From an uncultured Acidobacteriia bacterium (GTDB lineage: Bacteria > Acidobacteriota > Terriglobia > Bryobacterales > Bryobacteraceae), in NCBI GenBank assembly GCA_903882645.1, contig CAIRXZ010000280.1, positions 1-32,704 on the forward strand: a stretch of 32,704 nt of DNA. Direction: 5' to 3'. Shown in pieces: positions 22,999 through 30,734 of this stretch. The notes under the pieces were generated by a model. The model had not been told where the DNA came from and searched no databases. It worked only from the letters and a program-made list of their open reading frames with translations. The translations under genes and the position numbers were made by a program. Within the stretch, counting starts at the first letter, position 1, and every line of letters starts with the position of its first letter.

Positions 22999-23625
22999 TC
23001 ATTCCGCCACCAGTAGTCGAGCCACGGCCACGGCCGCCGCCGCATTTTCGCCGTAGCCATCGGCGCCGATCTCATCGGCGTAGCGCTGCGTCACCGGCGC
23101 TCCGCCCACCATCACCTTGACCCGCCCGCGCAGGCCCGCCGCGGCGAGGGCTTCGACGGTAGTCTTCATCGCGGGCATGGTCACGGTCAGCAGCGCCGAC
23201 AGGCACACGAGTTGGGCGCTCTCGGCGCTCACCGCGTCCACGAACGCCTGCGGCGCGACGTCAGCCCCCAGATCGGCCACTTCGAAGCCCGCGCCTTCGA
23301 GCATGGCCGCCACGATGTTCTTGCCGATATCGTGGAGGTCGCCCTTCACCGTGCCGATCACCACCCGTCCGGCCGGCTCGGCGCCGCTCGCCGCCAGCAA
23401 AGGCCGGAGCAACGCGAGCGCCGCCTTCATAGCGCGCGCGGCCAACAGAAGTTCGGGCACGAAGTAGTCTTCGCACTCGTAGCGGCGGCCCACCTCATCC
23501 ATGGCGGGGACCATCTGGCTGTGCACCAGCTCGAGCGCCGCCGCGCCGCCGGCGAGCGCCTCGCGGGTGGCTTCGGCCGCCGCGGTCGCCTGGCCGTTTA
23601 GAATCGCATCATAAAGATCGGGCAT
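22999..23625 (-). CDS. Corrinoid (cobalamin-binding) methyltransferase partner protein
   Basis: 208 residues, the usual size of MtbC/MttC/MtaC-type proteins. Residues 1-80 form the helical cap (LYDAILNGQATAAAEATREALAGGAAALELVHSQMVPAMDEVGRRYECEDYFVPELLLAARAMKAAL). Residues 86-208 are the Rossmann B12 domain with the Asp96-x-His98-xx-Gly101 motif (GDLHDIGKN), whose His ligates cobalt from below. CLSALLTVTMPAMKTTVEAL and VMVGGAPVTQRYADEIGADGYGENAAAAV are the remaining signature blocks. It would carry the methyl group between a substrate methyltransferase and an acceptor methyltransferase. It is the first gene of the minus-strand block, preceded by an array of five hairpins and a weak TTCAGG-N17-TATCTT promoter candidate (about 23656-23684). 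A GGAG lies 11-14 nt before the start. Confidence 0.95.
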   Translation of the reverse strand: MPDLYDAILNGQATAAAEATREALAGGAAALELVHSQMVPAMDEVGRRYECEDYFVPELLLAARAMKAALALLRPLLAASGAEPAGRVVIGTVKGDLHDIGKNIVAAMLEGAGFEVADLGADVAPQAFVDAVSAESAQLVCLSALLTVTMPAMKTTVEALAAAGLRGRVKVMVGGAPVTQRYADEIGADGYGENAAAAVAVARLLVAE

Positions 23626-23694
23626 TTTGCGCGAATGGCTCCAAGTCCAAGTTTAAGATAAGCGGCGCCGAAGATCACCTGAAGATTGGCGAAA

Positions 23695-23798
23695 GGGCAG
23701 CCCTGCCCGGCCGGGCACGCCCGGCTGATGACGCCAGAAGGCGTCATCGCGGGCCAAAAGGCCCGCCCCACGCCGGAAGGCAGGCCAGGAGGCCTGCC
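23695..23798. repeat. Back-to-back array of five hairpins at the head of the corrinoid block
   Basis: In order: GGGCAG/CTGCCC (23695-23708), GCCGGGC/GCCCGGC (23710-23725), GATGACGCC/GGCGTCATC with loop AGAA (23727-23748), GCGGGCC/GGCCCGC with loop AAAA (23749-23766), and GGCAGGCC/GGCCTGCC with loop AGGA (23779-23798). All stems are perfect. The stems differ, but the last three share an ARRA loop closed by GCC/GGC. The region lies between divergent genes. Confidence 0.85.
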
Positions 23799-23807
23799 CC
23801 ACTGCGT

Positions 23808-23813
23808 TAGAAT
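23808..23813 (+). promoter_or_regulatory. TAGAAT -10-like box before the FucP-like gene
   Basis: TAGAAT ends 14 nt before ATG 23828, and no Shine-Dalgarno sequence is seen (CACACACC precedes the ATG). The hairpin array would occupy the -35 region, so this is tentative. Confidence 0.35.
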
Positions 23814-23827
23814 CGTCTTCACACACC

Positions 23828-25252
23828 ATGAGCGACAACAAGAAGGGCCTATTCGCGCGGGACGACGGCAGGAACCTGATGTTCACGTTCATCCTGGTCA
23901 GTTCGCTGTTTCTCCTGTGGGGAGTGTGCAACGGAATGATCGACGTGATGGACAAGCATTTCCAGGAGGAGCTGAGCCTGAGCAAGGCGCAATCGGCTTG
24001 GGTGCAGTTCGCGCACTACCTCGGCTACTTCCTGATGTCGCTGCCGGCGGGATGGCTGGCGAGCAAGTTCGGATACAAGGCGGGAATCATCGCCGGCCTG
24101 CTGATTGTCGCGGCGGGCGGGTTCTGGTTCATCCCGGCCACCCACATCAATGCGCTGGTGCACGAAGGAGCCGTGTCTCCCACCACCGCGTTTGTCGCCT
24201 TTCTGGCCGGCGTTTGCGTGATCGCCACCGGCCTGACGTTTCTCGAGACCATCGCTAATCCTTATACCACCGTGCTGGGCGACCAGCGCTATGCCGCGAC
24301 GCGCATCAATCTGGCCCAATCCTGCAACGGCGTCGGCTGGATCTGCGGTCCGATCATCGGCGGCCTGTTTTTCTATTCCAAGGACGCCATGGGCCGCAGC
24401 ACCGGCAGCCAGACGCTCTACATTCCTTACGTGACGGTTGCCTTTGTGGTCATCGCGCTGGCGGTCATTTTCTTCTTCGCCAACGTTCCCGATATTAAGA
24501 CCGAGGACGACTATCACCTGGACGACGCCGCTCCCGGCGTCACGCACACCTCAATCTGGGCGCACCCGCATTTTTCCCTCGCCGTCGCGGCCCAGTTCTT
24601 CTACGTCGCCGCCCAGGCCGGAATGTTCAGCTTCTTCATCAACTACATGACTTCCGAGGTCCCCGCCATTCCCGCCTCGTGGAGCGCCGCACTGACCAAG
24701 CTGGCCGGCAACTCCAGTTTCCTGCAGGGCTGGCTGCTAGGCTGGTTCGAAACCCACAGAGCCGGCATCCTCGCCATCAGCAACAAGGGCGCTTCCAACC
24801 TGGCATCCCTGGGCCTGGTGTGCTTCCTGGTGGGGCGCTTCACCGGCGCCGGTCTGCTGAGGCGGTTCACCGCCCACAAGCTTCTGGGTCTCTATGCCCT
24901 GGCCAATGTCCTCCTGACGTTCCTGATCTTCTGCAAGCTGGGCTGGCTCTCCGTGGCCTGCGTTTTCCTGAGCTATTTCTTCATGTCCATCATGTTCCCG
25001 ACCATCTTCGCCCTGGGGATCTTCGGCCTCGGCGCCCGGGCCAAGAAGGCGTCCGCTTTTATCGTCATGGCGATCATGGGCGGCGCCCTGCTGCCCAAGC
25101 TCATGGGCTACGTCGCCGACAAGCTCGATATGTCGCGCGGCTTCATCGTGCCGATGTTCTGCTTCGCGTTCGTAGCGTTCTACGGCTTCAACTGGTCCAG
25201 GTTCAGCCAGGCGGAGTCGCTGACGGGAGTGAGGGGATCGGCCGGTCATTAG
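23828..25252 (+). CDS. FucP-like sugar:proton symporter (MFS)
   Basis: 474 residues with twelve hydrophobic segments. It belongs to the L-fucose/glucose-galactose branch of the major facilitator superfamily. TM1 has LFLLWGVCNGMIDVMDKHF; Asp39 lies where E. coli FucP has the substrate-binding Asp46. TM4 has GLTFLETIANPYTTVLG; Glu140 matches the proton-coupling Glu135 within the family motif ETxANPxxTVLG. RINLAQSCNGVGWICGPIIGG and SIMFPTIFALGIFGLG are further signatures. It lies in the inner membrane and imports a monosaccharide with protons; the sugar is not readable. Large loops around residues 220-240 and 275-300 are longer than in FucP. Neighbouring sugar isomerase and dehydrogenase genes (29672-32336) may act on the same type of sugar. 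Confidence 0.92.
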   Translation: MSDNKKGLFARDDGRNLMFTFILVSSLFLLWGVCNGMIDVMDKHFQEELSLSKAQSAWVQFAHYLGYFLMSLPAGWLASKFGYKAGIIAGLLIVAAGGFWFIPATHINALVHEGAVSPTTAFVAFLAGVCVIATGLTFLETIANPYTTVLGDQRYAATRINLAQSCNGVGWICGPIIGGLFFYSKDAMGRSTGSQTLYIPYVTVAFVVIALAVIFFFANVPDIKTEDDYHLDDAAPGVTHTSIWAHPHFSLAVAAQFFYVAAQAGMFSFFINYMTSEVPAIPASWSAALTKLAGNSSFLQGWLLGWFETHRAGILAISNKGASNLASLGLVCFLVGRFTGAGLLRRFTAHKLLGLYALANVLLTFLIFCKLGWLSVACVFLSYFFMSIMFPTIFALGIFGLGARAKKASAFIVMAIMGGALLPKLMGYVADKLDMSRGFIVPMFCFAFVAFYGFNWSRFSQAESLTGVRGSAGH

Positions 25253-25286
25253 GGGTCTGCCCGGCGCGCATGAACTCGACTTAGGT

Positions 25287-25314
25287 TTGATTATCGCCGG
25301 ATCTGCGGTACAAT
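25287..25314 (+). promoter_or_regulatory. Sigma-70-type promoter of the sigma/kinase/secreted-protein operon
   Basis: TTGATT (25287-25292) and TACAAT (25309-25314) are separated by 16 nt. The expected start near 25321 gives a leader of about 20 nt containing GGAG (CAGGAGTGAG), 9-10 nt before GTG 25341. This is the best promoter in the window. Confidence 0.65.
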
Positions 25315-25340
25315 CGCTCCAATCCGATCAGGAGTGAGTA

Positions 25341-25910
25341 GTGTCTCCCGCCGGCGAGATCACCGTTCTGCTAGCCGCCCTCAAGAGCGGGGATGCCAGC
25401 GCGGAGTCCCGCCTGATCGGCCTGGTCTACGATGACTTGCACGCGCTGGCCCGCCGCTATATGCGCCGGGAGCGGCCCGGCCACACTCTGCAACCCACCG
25501 CCCTGGTCAACGAAACCTACCTGCGGCTCATCTCCGATAGGGCCGTCGATTGGAAGGGGCGCGCCCACTTCTTCGCCATCGCCGCCACCGTGATGCGCCG
25601 AATCCTGGTTGACTACGCCCGGCAACGCGCTGCCGGCAAGCGAATTGGGGGCAGGCAGAGGGTGGATCTCGACGCGTTCATGGCCGCGGCCAGCCCGCGC
25701 ATCGAACAATTGCTCATCCTGGACCAGGCGCTGACTCGTCTGGCCGAGTGGGGGCCGCGCCAGGCTCGCTTGGTGGAGATGATATACTTCGGCGGTTTAA
25801 CGGAAAAGGAAGCCGCGGAAGCGCTGCGAATCTCCGTTCGAACCGTCAGGCGCGATTGGAGCGCCTCGCGCGCCTGGCTGCAAAATCAGCTCTCCAAACC
25901 ACCGGCATGA
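25341..25910 (+). CDS. ECF-type RNA polymerase sigma factor
   Basis: 189 residues from GTG 25341, with a good ribosome-binding site. Region 2 is visible as LIGLVYDDLHALARRYMRRERPGHTLQPTALVNETYLRLI, followed by FFAIAATVMRRILVDYARQRAAGKRIGG. Together these are the hallmark of the ECF subfamily expanded in Acidobacteriota and Planctomycetes. Region 4 is EMIYFGGLTEKEAAEALRISVRTVRRDWSASRAWL, a helix-turn-helix for the -35 element. No anti-sigma gene is adjacent; instead the stop overlaps the start of a membrane Ser/Thr kinase (ATGA). In other bacteria such sigma factors are activated by a kinase encoded next to them, and this coupling suggests the same here. Genes under its control are not known. 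Confidence 0.93.
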   Translation: MSPAGEITVLLAALKSGDASAESRLIGLVYDDLHALARRYMRRERPGHTLQPTALVNETYLRLISDRAVDWKGRAHFFAIAATVMRRILVDYARQRAAGKRIGGRQRVDLDAFMAAASPRIEQLLILDQALTRLAEWGPRQARLVEMIYFGGLTEKEAAEALRISVRTVRRDWSASRAWLQNQLSKPPA

Positions 25911-28726
25911 CACCCGAGCGTTGGCAGAGGGTACTCGAAGTTTTTGATTCCGCGCGCGGCCGGCCGCCCACCGAGGCGGCGGACTTTGTCCGGGCCGAGT
26001 GCGGCCAGGACGCCGAAATGTGTTCCGAGGTCCTCCGCATGGTCGCGGAGCACGCCCGCGGCGGGATGCTTGACCACTCGCCCTGGGACGATCCTACGGC
26101 GGCGGCTGCCGCGCCGGCGTGCGACCAGCCCGTCTTTCCGCCGGGCCAACTCGTTTCCGGCCGTTATCGCATCGTTCGCTTTTTGGGCCGCGGAGGCATG
26201 GGCGAGGTCTACGAAGCCGAAGACCTGGAGCTGAAGGAGCATGTGGCCCTCAAGACCCTGCTGCCCGCCATCGCCTCCGATGGCCGCATGATCGCGCGCT
26301 TCAAACGGGAGATCCAGCTTTCCCGGAAGGTCTCCCATCCCAACGTCTGCCGTGTCTTCGACCTGGCGCGCCACCCGGCGGACGGGCCGGCTTCGGACGC
26401 CACCGTTTTTCTGACCATGGAATTCCTACCGGGCGAGACCTTGAGCGCCCGGCTGCGCCGTGAGGGCCGCATGCCGGCGGCGGAAGCTCTCCCTATCCTC
26501 TCCCAAATGGCGGAAGGGCTCGACGCCGCCCACCGGGCCGGGGTGATCCATCGCGACTTCAAGCCCGCCAATGTGATGCTGGTCCCGTCCGAAGGGGTCA
26601 CGCGCGCCGTGGTCACCGATTTCGGCCTGGCCCGCAGTTTCGCGCCGTCCGGGGAGACCACCGCGACCCTGACCGGCACGTTGATGGGCACGCTCGACTA
26701 CATGGCGCCGGAGTTGCTGTCAGGCGGAGCGGCCACCGTGGCCTCCGATGTTTACGCATTCGGCACGGTGGCCTACGAGATGGTGACCGGCGCGCGGCCC
26801 TTCGCCGGCGGCGCGCCGCTGGGCGGAGCCTATCTACGGTTGAAGGGTCCGGCGCCGTCTCCCAGGACCAGGGCGCCGGATTTGGACGAGAAGTGGGAGC
26901 GGGCGATTCTGCGCGCGCTCGACCCCAACCCCGAGCGGCGCTTCGCCAAGCCGGGTCACTTCATCCAGGCGCTCAAGGGGGAGGCGCCGAGCGTGACCGT
27001 CCCTCTGCCGAAGGTGACGCGCCGCCGGCTGATTGCCGTTGCCGTGGCTGCCGCGGTATTGATGGTTTGCGCTCTGGCGTGGCAAGCGTGGCGACGCTCC
27101 ATCCGGCTCCCCACCATTAAGACCATCGCAGTCCTGCCGCTTCGCAACGTGGGCAACGCGACCGACAGCCAGGCCTTTTGCGAGGGCCTCACCGAATCTC
27201 TCATTGGCCGGCTCTCGCAGCTCGAGAGATTCGACGACCACTTCTCCGTGGTTCCCACGGTCGAATTCAATAGCCGGACCATTCGAAACGCGGCGGACAC
27301 GCGACGGGCGTTTGGCGCCACCCTGGCGATCACGGGATCGGTGGAGCGCACAGCGGAGCGTACCCGAATGGCGCTCAACCTCATCGACCCCGCAACGTCA
27401 CGGCAACTCGACGCTTACGTACTGGTGGCGCCTGAAGACCGCTCGACCGCACTACTCGAACAATCCTTCGACCACATAGTCAAAACTTTGCGGCTAACCC
27501 TCTCTTCCGCTTCCCGGCGGGAGATTGCCGCGGGCGGCACTTCCAGCGCCGCCGCATTCCAGTTCTGCCAGCAGGGTATCGGCCTGTTGCGCCGCCGCGA
27601 TGGGCCGCAACTCGACGACGCCATCACCCTCTTTCAGAAAGCCCTGCGTGAGGATTCCGGTTATGCGCTGGCGTTTGCGGGCCTGGGTGAGGCTTACGCG
27701 ACGAAGTTCACCGCTACCAAGGAGCCTGAGCTGGCGCGCCAGGCCCGGCTTAACGGCGAGCATGCCGTCGCGCTCAACGACAGCCTCGCATCGGTTCACC
27801 TTGCCCTGGGAATCATCGATTCACGAACCGGCCGCCTCTCCGACGCCCTGAACGAATTTCAGCGGACAATCAAACTCGACCCGGCCAGTTTCTACTCCTA
27901 CCACTGGCTCGGAAGGACGTTGGATTCCATGGGCAGAACCGAAGAGGCTGAGCAAGCGTACCTGGCGGTGCTTAGCATGCGCCCCTCGTATTGGCTCGCG
28001 CACAACGGACTGGGGGCCTTCTACTATCAACATGGCCAGTTCGACAAAGCCGAACCGCTTCTTCGCAAGGCCATCGATCTCGCTCCGGACAACCAGATTA
28101 CTCATACCAACCTGGGAGGCGTCTATCTCGCCAAGGGACTGTACGATGCCGCCGAGGAGGAACTGAAGAAGTCCGTGGCGACGAAAGAGACCTACATCGG
28201 AGACTCCAACCTCGGTTCAGCCTACCTGATGAATCAGCGTTACGAGGAGGCCGCCGCGGTCTTGGAAAAAGCGGTGAAGCTGAACCCAAACGACCCGCGC
28301 GTCTGGCGCAACCTGGGCGACGCCTACCGGTTCGGGCGGCGGCCGGCCGAGGCCCCTCCCTGTTTCCGCAAGGCGATCGATCTGGTGGAGAGGCAACTGT
28401 CGGTCGATCCGGCCAACACCGAGGCGCTGGCGAACCTCGCCTTGTACTGGGCCAAACTTGGCGACCGTTCTCGCGCCCTCGCCGCGCTGGGGCGGGCTTT
28501 GGCCGGCGCCGGCGTGAATGCGAACACCCATTTCAATGCCTGCATCGTCTTGGTGCTGGCCGGAAAAACGCCATCCGCGTGGGAGGAGGTGCGGAAGGCG
28601 CTGGACGCGGGATTCTCTCCCGAACTGGTGCGCAAGGAGCCCGAACTGGCCCCTTTGCGCAAGGACCCACGCTTTCTTAGTTTGTTGAATGGTGATCGAC
28701 AAGTTCACGAAGGAGAAAAGAAATGA
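25907..28726 (+). CDS. Membrane Ser/Thr protein kinase with FlgO/TolB-like and TPR domains
   Basis: 939 residues from ATG 25907, overlapping the sigma stop (ATGA). The longer open frame upstream runs through the sigma gene and is not real. The kinase domain (about 87-355) is complete: Gly-rich loop GRGGMGEVY (95-103), Lys116 (VALK), HRDFKPANV (215-223, catalytic Asp217), DFG (238-240), and APE (267-269). One transmembrane helix follows (about 373-393), so the kinase faces the cytoplasm. The next part, TIKTIAVLPLRNVGNATDSQAFCEGLTESLIGRL ... ITGSVERT, is the FlgO/TolB-like domain often fused to such kinases. From about 540 on are TPR-type repeats (for example HNGLGAFYYQHGQFDKAEPLLRKAIDLAP), facing the periplasm. 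It is probably a sensor that phosphorylates the sigma factor or partners. Its stop overlaps the next gene. Confidence 0.95.
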   Translation: MTPERWQRVLEVFDSARGRPPTEAADFVRAECGQDAEMCSEVLRMVAEHARGGMLDHSPWDDPTAAAAAPACDQPVFPPGQLVSGRYRIVRFLGRGGMGEVYEAEDLELKEHVALKTLLPAIASDGRMIARFKREIQLSRKVSHPNVCRVFDLARHPADGPASDATVFLTMEFLPGETLSARLRREGRMPAAEALPILSQMAEGLDAAHRAGVIHRDFKPANVMLVPSEGVTRAVVTDFGLARSFAPSGETTATLTGTLMGTLDYMAPELLSGGAATVASDVYAFGTVAYEMVTGARPFAGGAPLGGAYLRLKGPAPSPRTRAPDLDEKWERAILRALDPNPERRFAKPGHFIQALKGEAPSVTVPLPKVTRRRLIAVAVAAAVLMVCALAWQAWRRSIRLPTIKTIAVLPLRNVGNATDSQAFCEGLTESLIGRLSQLERFDDHFSVVPTVEFNSRTIRNAADTRRAFGATLAITGSVERTAERTRMALNLIDPATSRQLDAYVLVAPEDRSTALLEQSFDHIVKTLRLTLSSASRREIAAGGTSSAAAFQFCQQGIGLLRRRDGPQLDDAITLFQKALREDSGYALAFAGLGEAYATKFTATKEPELARQARLNGEHAVALNDSLASVHLALGIIDSRTGRLSDALNEFQRTIKLDPASFYSYHWLGRTLDSMGRTEEAEQAYLAVLSMRPSYWLAHNGLGAFYYQHGQFDKAEPLLRKAIDLAPDNQITHTNLGGVYLAKGLYDAAEEELKKSVATKETYIGDSNLGSAYLMNQRYEEAAAVLEKAVKLNPNDPRVWRNLGDAYRFGRRPAEAPPCFRKAIDLVERQLSVDPANTEALANLALYWAKLGDRSRALAALGRALAGAGVNANTHFNACIVLVLAGKTPSAWEEVRKALDAGFSPELVRKEPELAPLRKDPRFLSLLNGDRQVHEGEKK

Positions 28727-29553
28727 AGAAGTCAAGGTTAATTCTCATGGCTGCTTGTGGGTTGGTGCTTTCGGCGTCAGCCGACGGACAACAATGCGCG
28801 AGCACGGGTTTCGGGACTCCCCTTGCTATTACGATCGGAGATGACGCTGCGGTTAACGGGCACAGCGGACTCGATACGAACCCCGCATGTGTCACGGGCG
28901 GCGGACGGGTATCGTGGCTCGCCCTCCCGGACGATGCCGCCTGGAAGGTTACGTTCACCGCCGAGTCCCCCCTGGTATCCGGCGGTTTGACGCCTGCCAC
29001 GGATGGTACCTACTACCAGGTGGTGGATGGGAGCCACACCTACACTTACCAGGTTACAGACGGGAGCGGTACGCTGAAGGCTACGGGAACTCTCCAGACG
29101 ATCGCCTCGCACAGTATGCTCAGAACGTCCGCTCCCCAGACTCCGATTAAGTGTGATCAAAAGACATTCGCTAAGACAAAACAGCTGACCCTCTCCATTG
29201 ACCCGGACTCGGATAAGCTGGTTCAGAAGATCAGCAACAAGGAGGTGGAGTCGATCTGCATGCAAAAGGTCAGTAAGGTTGCGTGGAACGCGGACGATCA
29301 TGATATCAAGGCATGGACCGTGGTGTTCCAGGACCAGGGCCATCGTCCCACGGTGGACTCACACTGGGGCTGGGGAGACCCAAAAGCTTCTTGGCATCAG
29401 GTGACGTGTCCCGGTTGTAAGTCCGGTGACAAACCTCAGCATCATCGATACCAGGTGGTCGCAATCGGCAAAGACGGAAAGATCTACCGCATCGATCCCG
29501 ACATCATCGTCGACCCCGGTATGAACATCCACCGGAGGTCGGACAACGAATGA
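28723..29553 (+). CDS. Secreted hypothetical protein coupled to the kinase gene
   Basis: 276 residues from ATG 28723, overlapping the kinase stop (ATGA) with GGAG 11-14 nt upstream. A signal peptide is clear (MKKSRLILMAACGLVLSASADG-QQ). The mature part has a first beta-rich half: GFGTPLAITIGDDAAVNGHSG, WLALPDDAAWKVTFTAESPLVSGGLTP, and HTYTYQVTDGSGTLKATGTLQ. A second half contains a CxxC pair (TCPGCKSG) and further Cys at QQC, NPAC, IKC and SIC. The end reads YQVVAIGKDGKIYRIDPDIIVDPGMN. No family is recognised. The base composition is visibly less GC-rich than its neighbours. As the last gene of the sigma-kinase operon it could be the extracellular ligand or output of the signalling pair, which is inference from position. 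Confidence 0.8.
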   Translation: MKKSRLILMAACGLVLSASADGQQCASTGFGTPLAITIGDDAAVNGHSGLDTNPACVTGGGRVSWLALPDDAAWKVTFTAESPLVSGGLTPATDGTYYQVVDGSHTYTYQVTDGSGTLKATGTLQTIASHSMLRTSAPQTPIKCDQKTFAKTKQLTLSIDPDSDKLVQKISNKEVESICMQKVSKVAWNADDHDIKAWTVVFQDQGHRPTVDSHWGWGDPKASWHQVTCPGCKSGDKPQHHRYQVVAIGKDGKIYRIDPDIIVDPGMNIHRRSDNE

Positions 29554-29566
29554 TTCGCCCTACTCC

Positions 29567-29628
29567 TGGCGCCCTTTTGGCGCCACCTGGGTGAGTTTGT
29601 CCGGCTGCCCGCGGAACTTCGCGGGCAG
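29567..29628. terminator. Two strong hairpins between convergent genes
   Basis: TGGCGCC/GGCGCCA around CTTTT (29567-29585) and CTGCCCGCG/CGCGGGCAG around GAACTT (29605-29628) are both perfect. They lie between the end of the secreted-protein gene and the end of the isomerase gene on the other strand, where a bidirectional terminator is expected. There is no long T-run, so termination is inferred from position. Confidence 0.45.
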
Positions 29629-29671
29629 GCTGCCCGGCAACGCCCGTCCGGCGCGCCGGATCGTCACGCCC

Positions 29672-30616
29672 TTACGCCAGAGCGTTCCGGCAATACTCGA
29701 CGCACTTGGCGATCTCGGCCATGCGGGTGGAGCCCTGCGGAATGGGGTATTCGAACTCGATGGCCGCCTGAAATTTCCACTTCTTCGACTTCATCAACTG
29801 GAGCACGTCCTTGATCGGCACGTCCCCCTGGCCGAAGGGCACGGTGGCGCCGCCGTACTTCCGGTCCTTCACGTGGATGTGCGTGACGCGGTCGTGGCAT
29901 TTCTCCAGGAACGGAATTGGCGAGGTCTGGTTCGCCACGAGGAAGTGCCCGATGTCCAGGTTGATGCCGTTATACTTCGCGTAGCTCATGGCCGTTTCCC
30001 AGCTCGCCGGCTTGGCGAAGGCTTCCGGGTCCGTGATGTTGTTGTGGCCGTGGTAGCCCACCATCATCTTGTGTCTGTCGGCGAACGCGCCCAGCCACTT
30101 GGTCTTGCTGAGCGGAATCTCGCAGGAGATGGCGTGGGCGCCCACGGTCTTCGCCAGCAGGAAGCAGTAATCCACCTCGTCGTCCGACGCGTTTTGGATC
30201 CAATCGACCTTGACGATCTGGACGGCCACTCCGGCGTCTTTGTACTTCTTGCGGAATGTCTTGAACTGGCCTGCGGTGCGCGAGAGCCGCCACTTCTTCA
30301 GCGCCTCGGCGGCGGCCTTCTGCGCGGCTTCCTGCTCGGGAGTCGGCGGCCCGCGGCGGCCTCCCGCCGCGGCCGGTGCGGCCGGCGCTCCAAGGAAAGA
30401 CTCGATGGGCTGCGTCCGCAGCTCCACCGCGCTGAGCCCGAGTTGCACCGTATTGTTGAGCGTTTCGTCCGCGCTCATGTTGTTATTGCCGTAACTGTAA
30501 GGCGCGTTGATGCCGATTTGTACGCCGCCAACTTTCGAGTTGGGCTTTGCCAGCAGCCTGGCCGCGGGGAGAGCCGCGAGAGCCAGTTTTCCGATATCGC
30601 GACGGGTGTAGGTCAT
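29672..30616 (-). CDS. Exported sugar-phosphate isomerase/epimerase (AP endonuclease family 2)
   Basis: 314 residues from ATG 30616, with GGAG 7-10 nt upstream; the frame extends four codons to a TTG. Twin-arginine signal at 3-12 (YTRRDIGKLA), followed by an Ala/Leu-rich stretch, so it is exported by Tat. The TIM barrel has the metal-binding residues expected for this family: VEL, ISCEIP (Glu), GYHGHNN (His), LDIGH (Asp/His), THIHVKDR (His), and AIEFEYP (Glu). An inserted Ala/Pro/Gly-rich loop (APAAPAAAGGRRGPPTPEQEAA, about 78-100) sits early in the barrel. Such proteins convert keto sugars or inositols; the substrate is unknown. It lies just downstream of a Gfo/Idh/MocA oxidoreductase on the same strand, a pairing common in this phylum for sugar oxidation. 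Confidence 0.9.
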   Translation of the reverse strand: MTYTRRDIGKLALAALPAARLLAKPNSKVGGVQIGINAPYSYGNNNMSADETLNNTVQLGLSAVELRTQPIESFLGAPAAPAAAGGRRGPPTPEQEAAQKAAAEALKKWRLSRTAGQFKTFRKKYKDAGVAVQIVKVDWIQNASDDEVDYCFLLAKTVGAHAISCEIPLSKTKWLGAFADRHKMMVGYHGHNNITDPEAFAKPASWETAMSYAKYNGINLDIGHFLVANQTSPIPFLEKCHDRVTHIHVKDRKYGGATVPFGQGDVPIKDVLQLMKSKKWKFQAAIEFEYPIPQGSTRMAEIAKCVEYCRNALA

Positions 30617-30686
30617 ATTTATCTCCAACTAAGAACCGCTCCCTTACGGTCGCGGCTCTGTCCCGGGACGTCTGGGCTGCCAGGTA

Positions 30687-30708
30687 GGGGTCGGGCATGC
30701 CCGACCCC
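30687..30708. repeat. 22-bp perfect palindrome, GGGCATGCCC core
   Basis: The arms GGGGTCGGGCA and its complement meet with no loop. It is a copy of the palindromes at 1997 and about 6639. It lies in the 118-bp gap between the oxidoreductase and isomerase genes. Confidence 0.75.
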
Positions 30709-30734
30709 TGCGGCGGCGTTTGGCGACGCCCCAA

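Noticed and set aside
23626-23827. Cobalamin riboswitch ahead of the corrinoid protein gene
   Set aside because: Expected because of the pathway, but no B12-box-like conserved core was found; the region is a set of simple hairpins.
25748-25906. N-terminal extension of the kinase
   Set aside because: It overlaps the sigma factor region 4 in another frame; ATG 25907 with an ATGA junction is the natural start.
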